Both the position numbers and the translations under genes were made by a program. Positions 49,343 to 57,319 of a DNA stretch of 64,000 nt are shown here, one piece after another (the first letter of the stretch is position 1; each line of letters begins with the position of its first letter). The notes under the pieces were generated by a model. That model was given only the letters and a program-made list of their open reading frames with translations, was not told the origin of the DNA and did not search any database. Origin of the DNA: Laceyella tengchongensis (GTDB lineage Bacteria; Bacillota; Bacilli; Thermoactinomycetales; Thermoactinomycetaceae); contig NZ_FXTU01000005.1 in assembly GCF_900182735.1 (NCBI RefSeq), forward strand, positions 186,001-250,000. Direction: 5' to 3'.

Positions 49343-49432
49343 GCGCCCCGCTAAAGCTGCTTATGGGTGTGGCGGGGCGCGATGGATTGGCACCACATGG
49401 CGCAGTTCTCCGCAAGAGCGGAGGGTTGCGCC
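49343..49432 (+). other. Two strong hairpins in the leader of the connector/tail operon
   Basis: GCGCCCCGC (49343) pairs with GCGGGGCGC (49372). GGCGCA plus CTCCGC (49399/49408) pair with GCGGAG plus TGCGCC (49418/49427). CTTTTT follows the second one. They start just after late promoter copy B and may stabilise the message or act as an attenuator. Confidence 0.55.
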
Positions 49433-49460
49433 TATCTTTTTCCGCTGGAGGTGAATTTTC

Positions 49461-49829
49461 ATGGCTGAGACGCTGACCAAATTTACGTTGACCGCTGAGC
49501 AGGGGGAGACAGTTTACACCGACTGGATCGATGTGCGACACGCGAGCCGGTTGCGGTTGTTGATCGGGCCCAAAGAAGGAGGGCGATATGCGGCGTCCAT
49601 TTCCCAATCCACTGTCGATCCGGCTCAGAACACTCCGATTGTTTATTACAATGAACAATTCATTTGTGGCCAGACGGAGAACTTGGCTCTGATCCCACAA
49701 TCAGAGATTTTTGTGCGCAAAGACCAACTGGGGGCCAATTTCATCAAAGTGTCTTTAACCAATGTGTCGGCCGACTTTCAATTTGATGTCTATCTTCTGA
49801 TGGAAATCGATTCGCAAGGAGGTGCATGA
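49461..49829 (+). CDS. Phage structural protein of unknown function, 122 residues
   Basis: A small, probably beta-rich protein (TLTAEQGETVYTDWIDVRHA, SADFQFDVYLLMEID). Its place, first in the connector operon and behind a strong leader, fits a structural or decoration protein. It is far too short for a major capsid protein and I recognise no family. Its stop overlaps the ribosome region of the next gene. Confidence 0.6.
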   Translation: MAETLTKFTLTAEQGETVYTDWIDVRHASRLRLLIGPKEGGRYAASISQSTVDPAQNTPIVYYNEQFICGQTENLALIPQSEIFVRKDQLGANFIKVSLTNVSADFQFDVYLLMEIDSQGGA

Positions 49830-49831
49830 AG

Positions 49832-50299
49832 ATGCCAGCGCTTGTCACTCTGCAAGAAGTGAAGGAATATTTGAAATTAGATTTGATGTCCCAATTAGAA
49901 GATAAGGTTCTCCAGCACTTGATCGCGGCCGCGACGGCCGAAGTGGAGCAGAAGCACGGCCGGGGCCTCACGTACCGGGAAACGGTCGAAACGCACAGTG
50001 GTACGGGGGATGGCAAGTTGTTTCTCCGCGCCTATCCTGTTGTATCCATCTCGTCGGTCACGGTGAATGGGGCGGAGGTGCCTCCTAGCGCTTATCGGGT
50101 GGAGAAGCACACCGGTATTTTGCATGGAGCCTGGCCCGCAGGTGTGGACAACATCTCCGTTTCCTATAAAGCAGGATATTGGACCGATTTCCAAAATCCG
50201 CCTCCGTCCATGGACATCCCTATGATTCCTATGGATTTAAAGCATGAATGCTTGGAGTTGGTTGCGTATCTTTATGAGAATCGGGGCGGAGTGCGATGA
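49832..50299 (+). CDS. Phage head-tail connector protein (gp6-like)
   Basis: A 155-residue adaptor that binds under the portal. The start PALVTLQEVKEYLKLD, then EDKVLQHLIAAATAEVEQKH, a central beta part and the C-terminal helix (MIPMDLKHECLELVAYLYEN) are the usual HK97 gp6/YqbG-type layout. ATG 49832 is 7 bases after AAGGAGGTG; ATG 49826 is too close. It overlaps the next gene by 4 bases. Confidence 0.8.
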   Translation: MPALVTLQEVKEYLKLDLMSQLEDKVLQHLIAAATAEVEQKHGRGLTYRETVETHSGTGDGKLFLRAYPVVSISSVTVNGAEVPPSAYRVEKHTGILHGAWPAGVDNISVSYKAGYWTDFQNPPPSMDIPMIPMDLKHECLELVAYLYENRGGVR

Positions 50300-50625
50300 G
50301 TGTGAACGCTGGAAAGCTCCGCCATAAGATGGTGGTCCTCACTGCGGATAGCCAGTTGCGCCATCCGGGCCATTATTGGTGTGAGATTCGTACCCTGAAC
50401 TGGAAAGAGGAAGGGGACGGCTATGTGCGGTGGCAGGATACCATTTATGAGATTCGGAGCCGTTATTTTTCATTTGGGCCTGACCCGCAAACCCAATTTG
50501 AACCGGTGGCCGGCAATATTTTGCGGATTGACGACAAGCACAATTATTTGATTAAAGCCGTGATCAATGTGGATGCCAAGCGGGAGGAGTACCGCTTTAC
50601 ATGCACCTATTTGGGGCAGGTATAG
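50296..50625 (+). CDS. Phage head closure protein
   Basis: A 109-residue protein of the SPP1 gp16 / HK97 gp7 type by size, position and beta-rich sequence (NAGKLRHKMVVLT, LIKAVINVDAKREEYRFTCTY). It seals the connector after packaging. The sequence has the opening pattern of this family (MxxGxLRHRV...), but is divergent. ATG 50296 overlaps the connector gene. Confidence 0.7.
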   Translation: MSVNAGKLRHKMVVLTADSQLRHPGHYWCEIRTLNWKEEGDGYVRWQDTIYEIRSRYFSFGPDPQTQFEPVAGNILRIDDKHNYLIKAVINVDAKREEYRFTCTYLGQV

Positions 50626-50638
50626 GGGGGGGAGCGAG

Positions 50639-51043
50639 ATGCCGATCCGGGTTGACATCAACATCAAATCGTATGAAGAGATGGTGCAAAACCAATTGCG
50701 GGAACGGATGGAGGCGGCTATGGACCACGCCGCCGCTAAGTGCAAAAAAAGGCTGAGTCGTTCTAACGCAAGTGGGGCGAGCCCCTCGAAAGCGAGGGAA
50801 TCTCCCAAGAAGGTGACAGGACAACTGATCCGGTCGATCAAGTCGGGCGTGGAAGTAAAAAAGGGAGTCGTGCATGGGTATTTGTCAGCCGACACTCCGT
50901 ACGCGCTTCGGCTGGAATTTGGGTTTGTGGGAACGGACTCCGCCGGGAGACATGTGAAACAAGCGCCCCGTCCTTATCTGCGGCCGACGCTCAGCGAAGA
51001 GGGGAAGCAAATCGCTAACATTTTGATCGGCAAAAAGATCTGA
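50639..51043 (+). CDS. HK97 gp10-like tail completion protein
   Basis: A 134-residue protein with the gp10-family layout: an N-terminal helix (IKSYEEMVQNQLRERMEAAMDH), TGQLIRSIKSG, then PYALRLEFG and RPYLRPTLSE near the end. GGGGGGAGCGAG precedes ATG 50639. The MITE at 51047 begins 3 bases behind its stop codon. Confidence 0.82.
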   Translation: MPIRVDINIKSYEEMVQNQLRERMEAAMDHAAAKCKKRLSRSNASGASPSKARESPKKVTGQLIRSIKSGVEVKKGVVHGYLSADTPYALRLEFGFVGTDSAGRHVKQAPRPYLRPTLSEEGKQIANILIGKKI

Positions 51044-51046
51044 CGA

Positions 51047-51176
51047 GAGCATGTCTGAATAGGCCAGCGGCTCCAAAACCATTTTCTCATTCGCTTCACT
51101 TATGCATCGGCGCTCCTCGAGAAAAGGTTTTTTCGCCGCTTCTTCCCTACCAACTTGATTCACCAGACACGCCCTA
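51047..51176. mobile_element. Miniature inverted-repeat element, copy 2, inside the prophage
   Basis: The reverse complement of this stretch matches the element at 29678-29812 almost throughout, including AAGTTGGT, AACCTTTTCTCGAGGAGCGC and GGAGCCGCTGGCCTATTCA. The right end CAGACACGCCCTA (51164-51176) is intact; the left end has changed (GAGCATGTCTG). It sits exactly between two essential tail-joining genes without disrupting either frame. Confidence 0.8.
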
Positions 51177-51213
51177 AAGACAACCACGGGGCCTGGGAAA
51201 GGGGGTGATAACA

Positions 51214-51816
51214 GTGAGCGTAATCACGGATGCCGTTTACAACAAGCTCAAAGGGGACACCAAGTTGGTGGGTACCTACACCAATGGCGTCCCCAACAAG
51301 AATGGCTTGCTCTCTTGGATAGGGGCCGGGGGAACGTATTGGGACCCGTCTGAGGGCAAATGGGTTTCCAACCTGAGCCCAGCGATCTACACGTATGAGC
51401 TGGACTTTTCGGAGATTACGTCAAGTCATCCCGAATACCGGGATTTAAGGGGGTTTATCGTAACCACCGGCCATGTCACCGACACGTCAGATAGCGCGGC
51501 GTCCAGCAAAACGAAAAAGGCGCGGACGATTACCAAAGATATCCGCTGTTTTTATCGTCAGGATTTGGACAACGCCACACCAGACGGCACATTTAAAGAG
51601 GTAGAAGCCATCGCTGAAAGGGTGTATGAACTCTTTCACCGTCAGCCGCTGGTGATCCCTGATCCGGATGATCCACTCAACTATACCAAGTGGCAATCCG
51701 TCATGGTGACCTGCAACGGCCCGATTTACATTCCCGGTGAACAAGCCAAGTTGCTGACGCAGAAAATCGACGTGATGGTTGTCACGCTCCAGTTCACCAT
51801 CCAAGAATTCAAGTAG
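51214..51816 (+). CDS. Phage tail terminator/completion-type protein
   Basis: A 200-residue protein located where the tail terminator normally lies, between the gp10-like gene and the tail tube genes. It opens VSVITDAVYNKLKGDTKLVG and ends with QKIDVMVVTLQFTIQEFK. Start GTG 51214 lies 7 bases after AAAGGGGGTG; GTG 51205 is part of the ribosome site. The assignment rests on position and general shape. Confidence 0.6.
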   Translation: MSVITDAVYNKLKGDTKLVGTYTNGVPNKNGLLSWIGAGGTYWDPSEGKWVSNLSPAIYTYELDFSEITSSHPEYRDLRGFIVTTGHVTDTSDSAASSKTKKARTITKDIRCFYRQDLDNATPDGTFKEVEAIAERVYELFHRQPLVIPDPDDPLNYTKWQSVMVTCNGPIYIPGEQAKLLTQKIDVMVVTLQFTIQEFK

Positions 51817-51843
51817 TTCAGGCTGCATTGCCAACATGCTGAA

Positions 51844-51871
51844 GACGCTCTCCTTGCGGGATGCGTTTTTT
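51844..51871 (+). terminator. Weak terminator before the tail tube genes
   Basis: ACGC-TCTCC and GGGA-TGCGT form an imperfect stem followed by six T. It may lower or partition transcription between tail completion and tube genes. Confidence 0.45.
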
Positions 51872-51890
51872 ATTTTGGGGAGGAATGGAT

Positions 51891-52376
51891 ATGGGCATGA
51901 ATGGGCGTTCTGTTTTGATTTTCGTATATGACAAAGACCATGATGGAGAGGGTCAATTCACCGACAAATACATCCTGGTTGGTGAACAGACCTCGTTATC
52001 CCAAGAGCAATCCGTCAACTTGGTTGAAGCGGGGCATAAGACCGTCGCCAATCAGCAGTATGTGTACGGCAAAGGGGAAGCCACCCTTTCCATCGAGGCC
52101 TTGGCATTCACGCCGACCGATAAAGACCAAAAGGGATTGCTCGTGCTACAAAACAGCTACAAGAACAGGAAGAAAGCGTATGTCAAGCGGGCTGTGTTTG
52201 ATGGAACGTCCACTTCTGACGTTGAATACGCGGAAGTGGTGGTGGAGAGCATCAGCTTCGAGTACCCAGACGATGATGTTTCCACCGTTTCCGTGGAGTT
52301 GAAAGCAAACGGTACATTCGCAACTGAGCCGCCAACCATCGTGGACAGCGAGGTTTCTGGCTCGGTTACCGATTAA
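51891..52376 (+). CDS. Phage tail tube protein, copy 1
   Basis: A 161-residue major tail protein of the TP901-1/gp17-like group. It has LVGEQTSLSQEQSVNLVEAG, QQYVYGKGEATLSIEAL and YPDDDVSTVSVELKANG. ATG 51891 is 7 bases after GGGGAGG; ATGs at 51861 and 51885 are in frame but badly placed. The next gene is a clear paralogue. Tail tube subunits stack as hexamers around the tape measure. Confidence 0.75.
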   Translation: MGMNGRSVLIFVYDKDHDGEGQFTDKYILVGEQTSLSQEQSVNLVEAGHKTVANQQYVYGKGEATLSIEALAFTPTDKDQKGLLVLQNSYKNRKKAYVKRAVFDGTSTSDVEYAEVVVESISFEYPDDDVSTVSVELKANGTFATEPPTIVDSEVSGSVTD

Positions 52377-52428
52377 ACCGATGCGCGGGTACAGTTTACA
52401 ACAAGACAAAACTCGGGGGGAATGAAAG

Positions 52429-52821
52429 ATGGCAACCAACGGAAGCACGGTATTGCTCATGGTGAAAGAAGGAACCAACTGGATCGCGGTGGGGGAACAG
52501 ACCGGACTATCCATCGAGGAGTTGGTAAACCTGATTGAAGCGGGCCATAAAGGGCTGACGACTCAACAATATGTGTACGGCAAAAAGGAAGGCAGCATCT
52601 CGCTGGAGGGGTTATATGTGAAGGACGATGCCGGTTATCTGGCCCTGAAGAACGCCTTTAAAAACCGGACGGCCATCATGGTGCGCCGCCAGGAAAACGG
52701 GGTCAATGTGGAAGATGTAGAATGTCTGATCGAATCCATGTCTACGGAATTTCCCGATGATGATGTCTCCACGATCTCGGTGGAGCTTAAGATGAATGGC
52801 GAGTGGACGCCGGCGGTCTGA
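52429..52821 (+). CDS. Phage tail tube protein, copy 2
   Basis: A 130-residue shorter paralogue of the previous gene: VGEQTGLSIEELVNLIEAGH, QQYVYGKKEGSISLEGL and FPDDDVSTISVELKMNG. GGGGGG precedes ATG 52429. Either the tube is built from two subunit types or one is a minor or regulatory form. Confidence 0.75.
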   Translation: MATNGSTVLLMVKEGTNWIAVGEQTGLSIEELVNLIEAGHKGLTTQQYVYGKKEGSISLEGLYVKDDAGYLALKNAFKNRTAIMVRRQENGVNVEDVECLIESMSTEFPDDDVSTISVELKMNGEWTPAV

Positions 52822-52938
52822 CGAACGGGCCGCTGTGTGATTCGGTTGTGGGATGCGGAGATAACACCTGGCCGGGCCAATCCGTTTTAAAGGAAACAGC
52901 GGGTTCGTCCGGCTTATTACGATGAAAAGGATGATGTG

Positions 52939-53340
52939 ATGATGGCAAACAAAGTGAAAGGCCAACGCTCATTTGTCGCCGGCGGACAAACCTACACCGT
53001 CCATTTTGATTTCAACGCCTTGGCGGAACTGGAAGAAGCGACAGGATTGACTGTGCCCAAAATCAGTGAACAGATGCAGGACACGTCTCGCATCTCCATC
53101 AAGTTCATGCGGGCCCTGGCTTGGGCCGGGTTGCTGAAGCACCATGGGCTGTCCTTGACCGAGGCGGGAGAAGTGATGTCACAAGGGGACATGAATGAAA
53201 TTTTCATGGCCGTTGGCGAAGCGTTCGCCACGTCGATGATGACGGAGGAGCAGATCAGGGAGCTGGAAGCGCAAAAAAAGACCGGTCAAAAAAAAGTAGC
53301 ACCGCCGACGGAGCCGATGTCTGGGACTGGCATCAAATAA
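52939..53340 (+). CDS. Tail assembly chaperone G
   Basis: A 133-residue protein in the position of the lambda gpG-like tail chaperone: between tube and tape-measure genes. It contains TYTVHFDFNALAELEEATGL and MRALAWAGLLKHHGLSLTEAGEVM. It ends Lys-rich. A poly-A slippery site at 53289-53295 allows a -1 shift into the downstream frame to make the longer GT protein. ATG 52939 or 52942 follows AAAAGG. Confidence 0.78.
   Translation: MMANKVKGQRSFVAGGQTYTVHFDFNALAELEEATGLTVPKISEQMQDTSRISIKFMRALAWAGLLKHHGLSLTEAGEVMSQGDMNEIFMAVGEAFATSMMTEEQIRELEAQKKTGQKKVAPPTEPMSGTGIK
53289..53295 (+). promoter_or_regulatory. -1 frameshift slippery site for tail chaperone GT
   Basis: In the G frame the message reads CAA AAA AAA GTA, giving the heptamer A AAA AAA. 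After a -1 slip the next codons read SSTADGADVWDWHQIRRDAI, the open T frame. The earlier A AAA AAG in GCG CAA AAA AAG would run into a stop, so the second site is the functional one. Confidence 0.75.
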
Positions 53341-53654
53341 GGCGGGATGCGATTTGCATTGGCCTGTCGCATGATGAGTTTTGGCGACTTACTCCGGCCG
53401 AACTGCGGGAGTTGTATGAGGGCTACTTTTGGCGGCAGGATCAGCTTCGCCAGTTTTGGGCGGCAATGACCGCTGCGACGATACAGCCCCACTCCAAAAA
53501 GCGGATTAAACCGACTGATTTATACAAACCGCTCGCCAGGGCGAAGCGAAGTGGGCCGGTGCTTTCTGAAGCGGAACGGCGACGGCGGTTTGACGAGATC
53601 GTGAAGAAGATCGGCCCGGACGTGATTCCGGTGCGTTCTTCTTCTGAACCATAG
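53295..53654 (+). CDS. T part of the tail chaperone GT fusion (made by frameshift)
   Basis: This frame has no good start and no ribosome site of its own. Joined to G through the -1 shift it gives a product of about 238 residues. The T region begins VWDWHQIRRDAICIGLS followed by HDEFWRLTPAELRELYEGYF, a pattern typical of this second reading frame in siphoviruses. The fusion recruits tail tube and tape measure during assembly. An independent start at TTG 53412 would remove the conserved part. Confidence 0.75.
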   Translation, partial: SSTADGADVWDWHQIRRDAICIGLSHDEFWRLTPAELRELYEGYFWRQDQLRQFWAAMTAATIQPHSKKRIKPTDLYKPLARAKRSGPVLSEAERRRRFDEIVKKIGPDVIPVRSSSEP

Positions 53655-53674
53655 ACTGAGAAAGGAGGCATTCG

Positions 53675-55408
53675 ATGGCACAGCAGTTGGGACAAGCGTA
53701 TATTCAAGTGACTGCGGACTTCAGCCAGCTCGGACAGCAATTGGCGATGGCGACCCAACAAGTCACACAGAGCACCCGCAACATGATGCTTAATCTGGAA
53801 GCAGCCAAGAAGTCGTCAAAGAACCTGTTCAGCTCGATCAAATCGGGTGCTTTGGGCGTAGTCGGCTCGATGGTTTCCGCTTCCACCCAAGGAGAGCAAC
53901 TGAGTGAGGCATTTGGCAAGTTGAGCCAATTCACAATTGATAAAACCATCGGCCCCGCCCTGGAAACCATTGCGGGGGCGATTGAGCGGCTGGTGGCAAA
54001 CATGTCCAAGTTTGGCGTGGTGGAAGGATTTGAGAAGACCTTTTCTCAAGAGACGAAGGTGGCCATCGTTGCGGTTGCGGGGGCCATCTTGGGGGCGTTG
54101 ATTCCCTCATTCATCGGATTGACCGCCTCACTGAAAGCAATGGCTATCGCTGCTTGGAGCGCGATGGCTCCTTTGTTGCCCTGGATGGTGGCCGGGGCGG
54201 CGGTGGCGGCGGTGGCGTATCTAATCTGGCAGAACTGGGACACGGTGTCGGGATGGTTACAAGCGGCCTGGAATTGGCTGTGGACGGGTGCGACGACTAT
54301 TTTTAACGGCATCGTAGAAACCATTAAAACGATTTGGAACGGCATCACCACGTTTTTCTCGGAATGGGGGATGACCATCCTGGCGGTGATCACCGGGCCG
54401 ATCGGGTGGTTGGTCGGCTTGATCGTCACTTACTGGGATCAAATCGTCGCGTTTACCACGACCATCTGGAATGGCATTATCTCGTTTTTCCAGGAGTGGG
54501 GCACGACGATCCTCACGGTACTCACGCTCCCGTTCTGGCTCTTGGTGGTGTTTTTCCAAGAGATCTGGGCATTGATCGACGACACAGTCAAATCGGTGTG
54601 GAATGGGATTGTGGCGTTCTTTACGACGATCTGGCAAGCAATCGTCAATCTGTTCACCGGCTATCTCAATTGGGTGCTGAACACATTTACGTCCATTTGG
54701 AACAAAGTGAAAGAAGGCGTCATCCTTGTTTGGAACGCCATTAGCTCATTCCTGTCCTCGGTGTGGAATGCGATTGTCGGGTTCTTCGCCCCGATATGGA
54801 ATCGGTTGGTGTCGACGATCACATCCGTGTGGGATCGGATAAAATCGATCACGATGTCCGTTTGGAACACTGTCAAAGGTTGGCTGTCTAACATCTGGAA
54901 CGGCGTGAAGAATATGGCCAGCTCGATCTGGAACGGGGTCACATCCGCGATCACCGGCGCATGGGAAAGCTTGAAGTCCAAAGCGTCGTCCATCTGGGAA
55001 GGGATTTTTGGCAGCATTAAAAAGTGGATCAACAAAGCGTTGGATATTGTACGCCCATTTATCAATGGGTTTAACAGTGTCGTGTCCAAGATCAACAGTT
55101 TGACTGGTGCCAAGTTGCCAACGCTCTCGTTGCCAGGTTTGGCCAAAGGGGGGATTGTGACCAGCCCCACCATGGCTGTGGTCGGGGAAGGACGGTACAG
55201 TGAAGCGGTTCTGCCCCTGTCCAATAAAACGTTCAGCGCTCTGGCAGAGGGGATCACCAGCAAGATGGCGGGCGTGGGCGGTGGCAGCGGGTTCATGATC
55301 AATGTGGAGCAGATGCATGTCAGAAATGACCAAGATATCCGCCTGATCAGCCAAGAGTTGTGGAGACTTCACCAGCGCCAAGCGAGATCATTTGGGGGGA
55401 GAGTATGA
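53675..55408 (+). CDS. Phage tail tape measure protein
   Basis: A 577-residue protein that sets tail length. After a helical N-terminus (GQAYIQVTADFSQLGQQ) comes a long hydrophobic middle with regular Trp repeats of the form TIWNGI / SVWNAI about every 18-22 residues, as in other short tape measures. The C-terminus (GLAKGGIVTSPTMAVVGEGR) is the common tail end. The length predicts a rather short siphovirus tail of roughly 85 nm, assuming 0.15 nm per residue. ATG 53675 follows AAAGGAGG. Confidence 0.93.
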   Translation: MAQQLGQAYIQVTADFSQLGQQLAMATQQVTQSTRNMMLNLEAAKKSSKNLFSSIKSGALGVVGSMVSASTQGEQLSEAFGKLSQFTIDKTIGPALETIAGAIERLVANMSKFGVVEGFEKTFSQETKVAIVAVAGAILGALIPSFIGLTASLKAMAIAAWSAMAPLLPWMVAGAAVAAVAYLIWQNWDTVSGWLQAAWNWLWTGATTIFNGIVETIKTIWNGITTFFSEWGMTILAVITGPIGWLVGLIVTYWDQIVAFTTTIWNGIISFFQEWGTTILTVLTLPFWLLVVFFQEIWALIDDTVKSVWNGIVAFFTTIWQAIVNLFTGYLNWVLNTFTSIWNKVKEGVILVWNAISSFLSSVWNAIVGFFAPIWNRLVSTITSVWDRIKSITMSVWNTVKGWLSNIWNGVKNMASSIWNGVTSAITGAWESLKSKASSIWEGIFGSIKKWINKALDIVRPFINGFNSVVSKINSLTGAKLPTLSLPGLAKGGIVTSPTMAVVGEGRYSEAVLPLSNKTFSALAEGITSKMAGVGGGSGFMINVEQMHVRNDQDIRLISQELWRLHQRQARSFGGRV

Positions 55409-56169
55409 TGGGGTTCACGTTTGCAGGCATTCATAGTGAGCAGCACGGATTGCGGGTGTTGGATGTCAAGCGCCCCATATCTCCCGGAATCGCCGCGAAA
55501 ACGGTGAAAGTCCCCGGTAAGGCGGGCGTGTATGACATGGGGAATGAGGTGGACGCGCTCCACATATCTGTTGAGGTGCTGTTGACGGGGCAAACCTTGC
55601 GGGAAATCCGGGACCGAGTGCGGGCCGTGGCCGCTTGGCTCAGAAACGACGACCGGACGGGAATGCTTACGTTTGATGATGAACCGGACAAAGCCTACAC
55701 CGCACGGCTGACCGATCAGACGGAGTTGGAGGAGATGGCTCTGACAGGGCAGGCAACGCTCACATTCCTTGCTGCGGATCCCTTGGCTTATGCTGTGGAA
55801 GATGATGTGTTTACTAGCGAATCGGGGATGTTGTCGTTTCAGCGCAAGGGGACGGCGCCATCGCAACCGTTGATCGAAATCACTGGGGAAAGCGGCGGGA
55901 TGGACGGAGGATTCGAAGTGGGACTGAATGGTAGCATGATGACATATAAAGGACCGCTTGGATTTGGTGAGCGATTGGTGATCGATTCCCGTCTAAAAAC
56001 GGCTTACCTATTGAAAACGGATGGCACCAAACAAAGCGCGCTCAATGCCTTTGACTCACTAATCTTCCCCTTAACCCTCCCGGGTAAGGAGAACCAGTTG
56101 CAGGTGAGCCCGCTGGGAGCGGCGACGGTGGACCAGGTGAAGATTACATGCCGCAGTTGTTGGTATTAA
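55408..56169 (+). CDS. Distal tail protein (Dit/Sipho_tail)
   Basis: A 253-residue hub protein that joins the tail tube to the tip. N-terminal block GFTFAGIHSEQHGLRVLDVK, then VSVEVLLTGQT-like ISVEVLLTGQTLREIRDRVR and MLTFDDEPDKAYTARLTDQ are standard for Dit. ATG 55408 is 6 bases after GGGGAG; ATG 55405 overlaps the tape-measure stop. Confidence 0.88.
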   Translation: MGFTFAGIHSEQHGLRVLDVKRPISPGIAAKTVKVPGKAGVYDMGNEVDALHISVEVLLTGQTLREIRDRVRAVAAWLRNDDRTGMLTFDDEPDKAYTARLTDQTELEEMALTGQATLTFLAADPLAYAVEDDVFTSESGMLSFQRKGTAPSQPLIEITGESGGMDGGFEVGLNGSMMTYKGPLGFGERLVIDSRLKTAYLLKTDGTKQSALNAFDSLIFPLTLPGKENQLQVSPLGAATVDQVKITCRSCWY

Positions 56170-56242
56170 CCAATACAAATGGGTGCGGGCGGGGGAATCC
56201 CGCTCCACCGTGTTTGCATCAGAATAAAGGAGGCGAGAGTCA

Positions 56243-57283
56243 GTGGCTAAAACACCCTTTAAAAAACTGGGAAGTGTGGAAATCCTCTCTGCCCATCTCA
56301 ATGGGATTCAACATGCTGTTAATAATATGGAAGACGTCTTGGGGATGAAGACGGCCCCAAAAACGGGTGTTCAGCTGTTGCCGTACACGGATATGCCGGA
56401 TCCGGGTTTGAGGTACCGCATCTATGAGGGGCCCGACAACAATTGGCTTTATGATCCGGAGCCAGTCATCAAACGGAATGGCCAAATTGTCAGCCCATCC
56501 GAATATGAGTTGCAGGCGGAATATGGTGCGGTGGTTTTCCATGTTCAACAACAGGCAAGCGATGTGATCACGGCCGATTATACCCACATCACCAACCAGT
56601 CCGCCAAGATGGAACAGGTGGATAGCCAGCATGCCGCGCTTGAAGCGAGAGTGGTAGCGTTAGAACAGAATGGGGGAGGTGGCGGAGGAAGCAGTTTCCT
56701 CGCTTATCTGGTGAAGCATTATCCAGGCACATACCGCTCCCACGGCATATCCCCGCAAAACAACGCGACAGGGGTGGCGGTGCTGGCAAACAGCATTGAC
56801 ATCTTTCCATTTGTAGCGCATGAAACCATCATCTGCGACATGATGGGAGGGCAAGTGTCGGCTGCCGTGTCAGGCGGATTAACTTCGTTTGCCGTTTACA
56901 CGGATAACAATGGGTATCCGGGCACGCTGATCGCACAAACCGGTGCGGTGGATTGTTCGACCACCGGCTGGAAAGAGGTTGCGTTCACCACGGGGCCGGT
57001 CATGTTGCAAGCGGGGAACTACTGGATCGGTCGTTTTTGCAATGCAGCTCTTTCTTTCCACGGCTTGAGCCCGGCTGGTATCAATCCTGTGCCGTCGGCT
57101 CCACCGCTTGGTTCCGACAATATCAACAACAGCAATGGATTAGGGGCGGGCGTGGGCGGCATCCGCTATTCGCTTGCCTTTGACAATGGTGCGTTTCCGG
57201 AGACATTCCCAGCGGCAGGCAATGGCCCGCAATATCTGGAGCGCAACGCTTACGGGTCGCCATGGATCAGAAGAAAGCCGTGA
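56243..57283 (+). CDS. Phage tail fibre-like / receptor-binding protein
   Basis: A 346-residue protein. N-terminal domain (LGSVEILSAHLNGIQHAVNN), then a coiled-coil (QSAKMEQVDSQHAALEARVV), a flexible GGGGGGSS linker and a C-terminal beta-rich domain (SSFLAYLVKHYPG, GLTSFAVYTDNNGYPGTL) that looks like a carbohydrate-recognition module. This layout suggests a trimeric fibre. Start GTG 56243, 8 bases after AAAGGAGG. The host receptor is unknown. Confidence 0.65.
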   Translation: MAKTPFKKLGSVEILSAHLNGIQHAVNNMEDVLGMKTAPKTGVQLLPYTDMPDPGLRYRIYEGPDNNWLYDPEPVIKRNGQIVSPSEYELQAEYGAVVFHVQQQASDVITADYTHITNQSAKMEQVDSQHAALEARVVALEQNGGGGGGSSFLAYLVKHYPGTYRSHGISPQNNATGVAVLANSIDIFPFVAHETIICDMMGGQVSAAVSGGLTSFAVYTDNNGYPGTLIAQTGAVDCSTTGWKEVAFTTGPVMLQAGNYWIGRFCNAALSFHGLSPAGINPVPSAPPLGSDNINNSNGLGAGVGGIRYSLAFDNGAFPETFPAAGNGPQYLERNAYGSPWIRRKP

Positions 57284-57319
57284 TGGCAGCGTAGCGTGCT
57301 TTTGAAAGGGGTGGGACAA

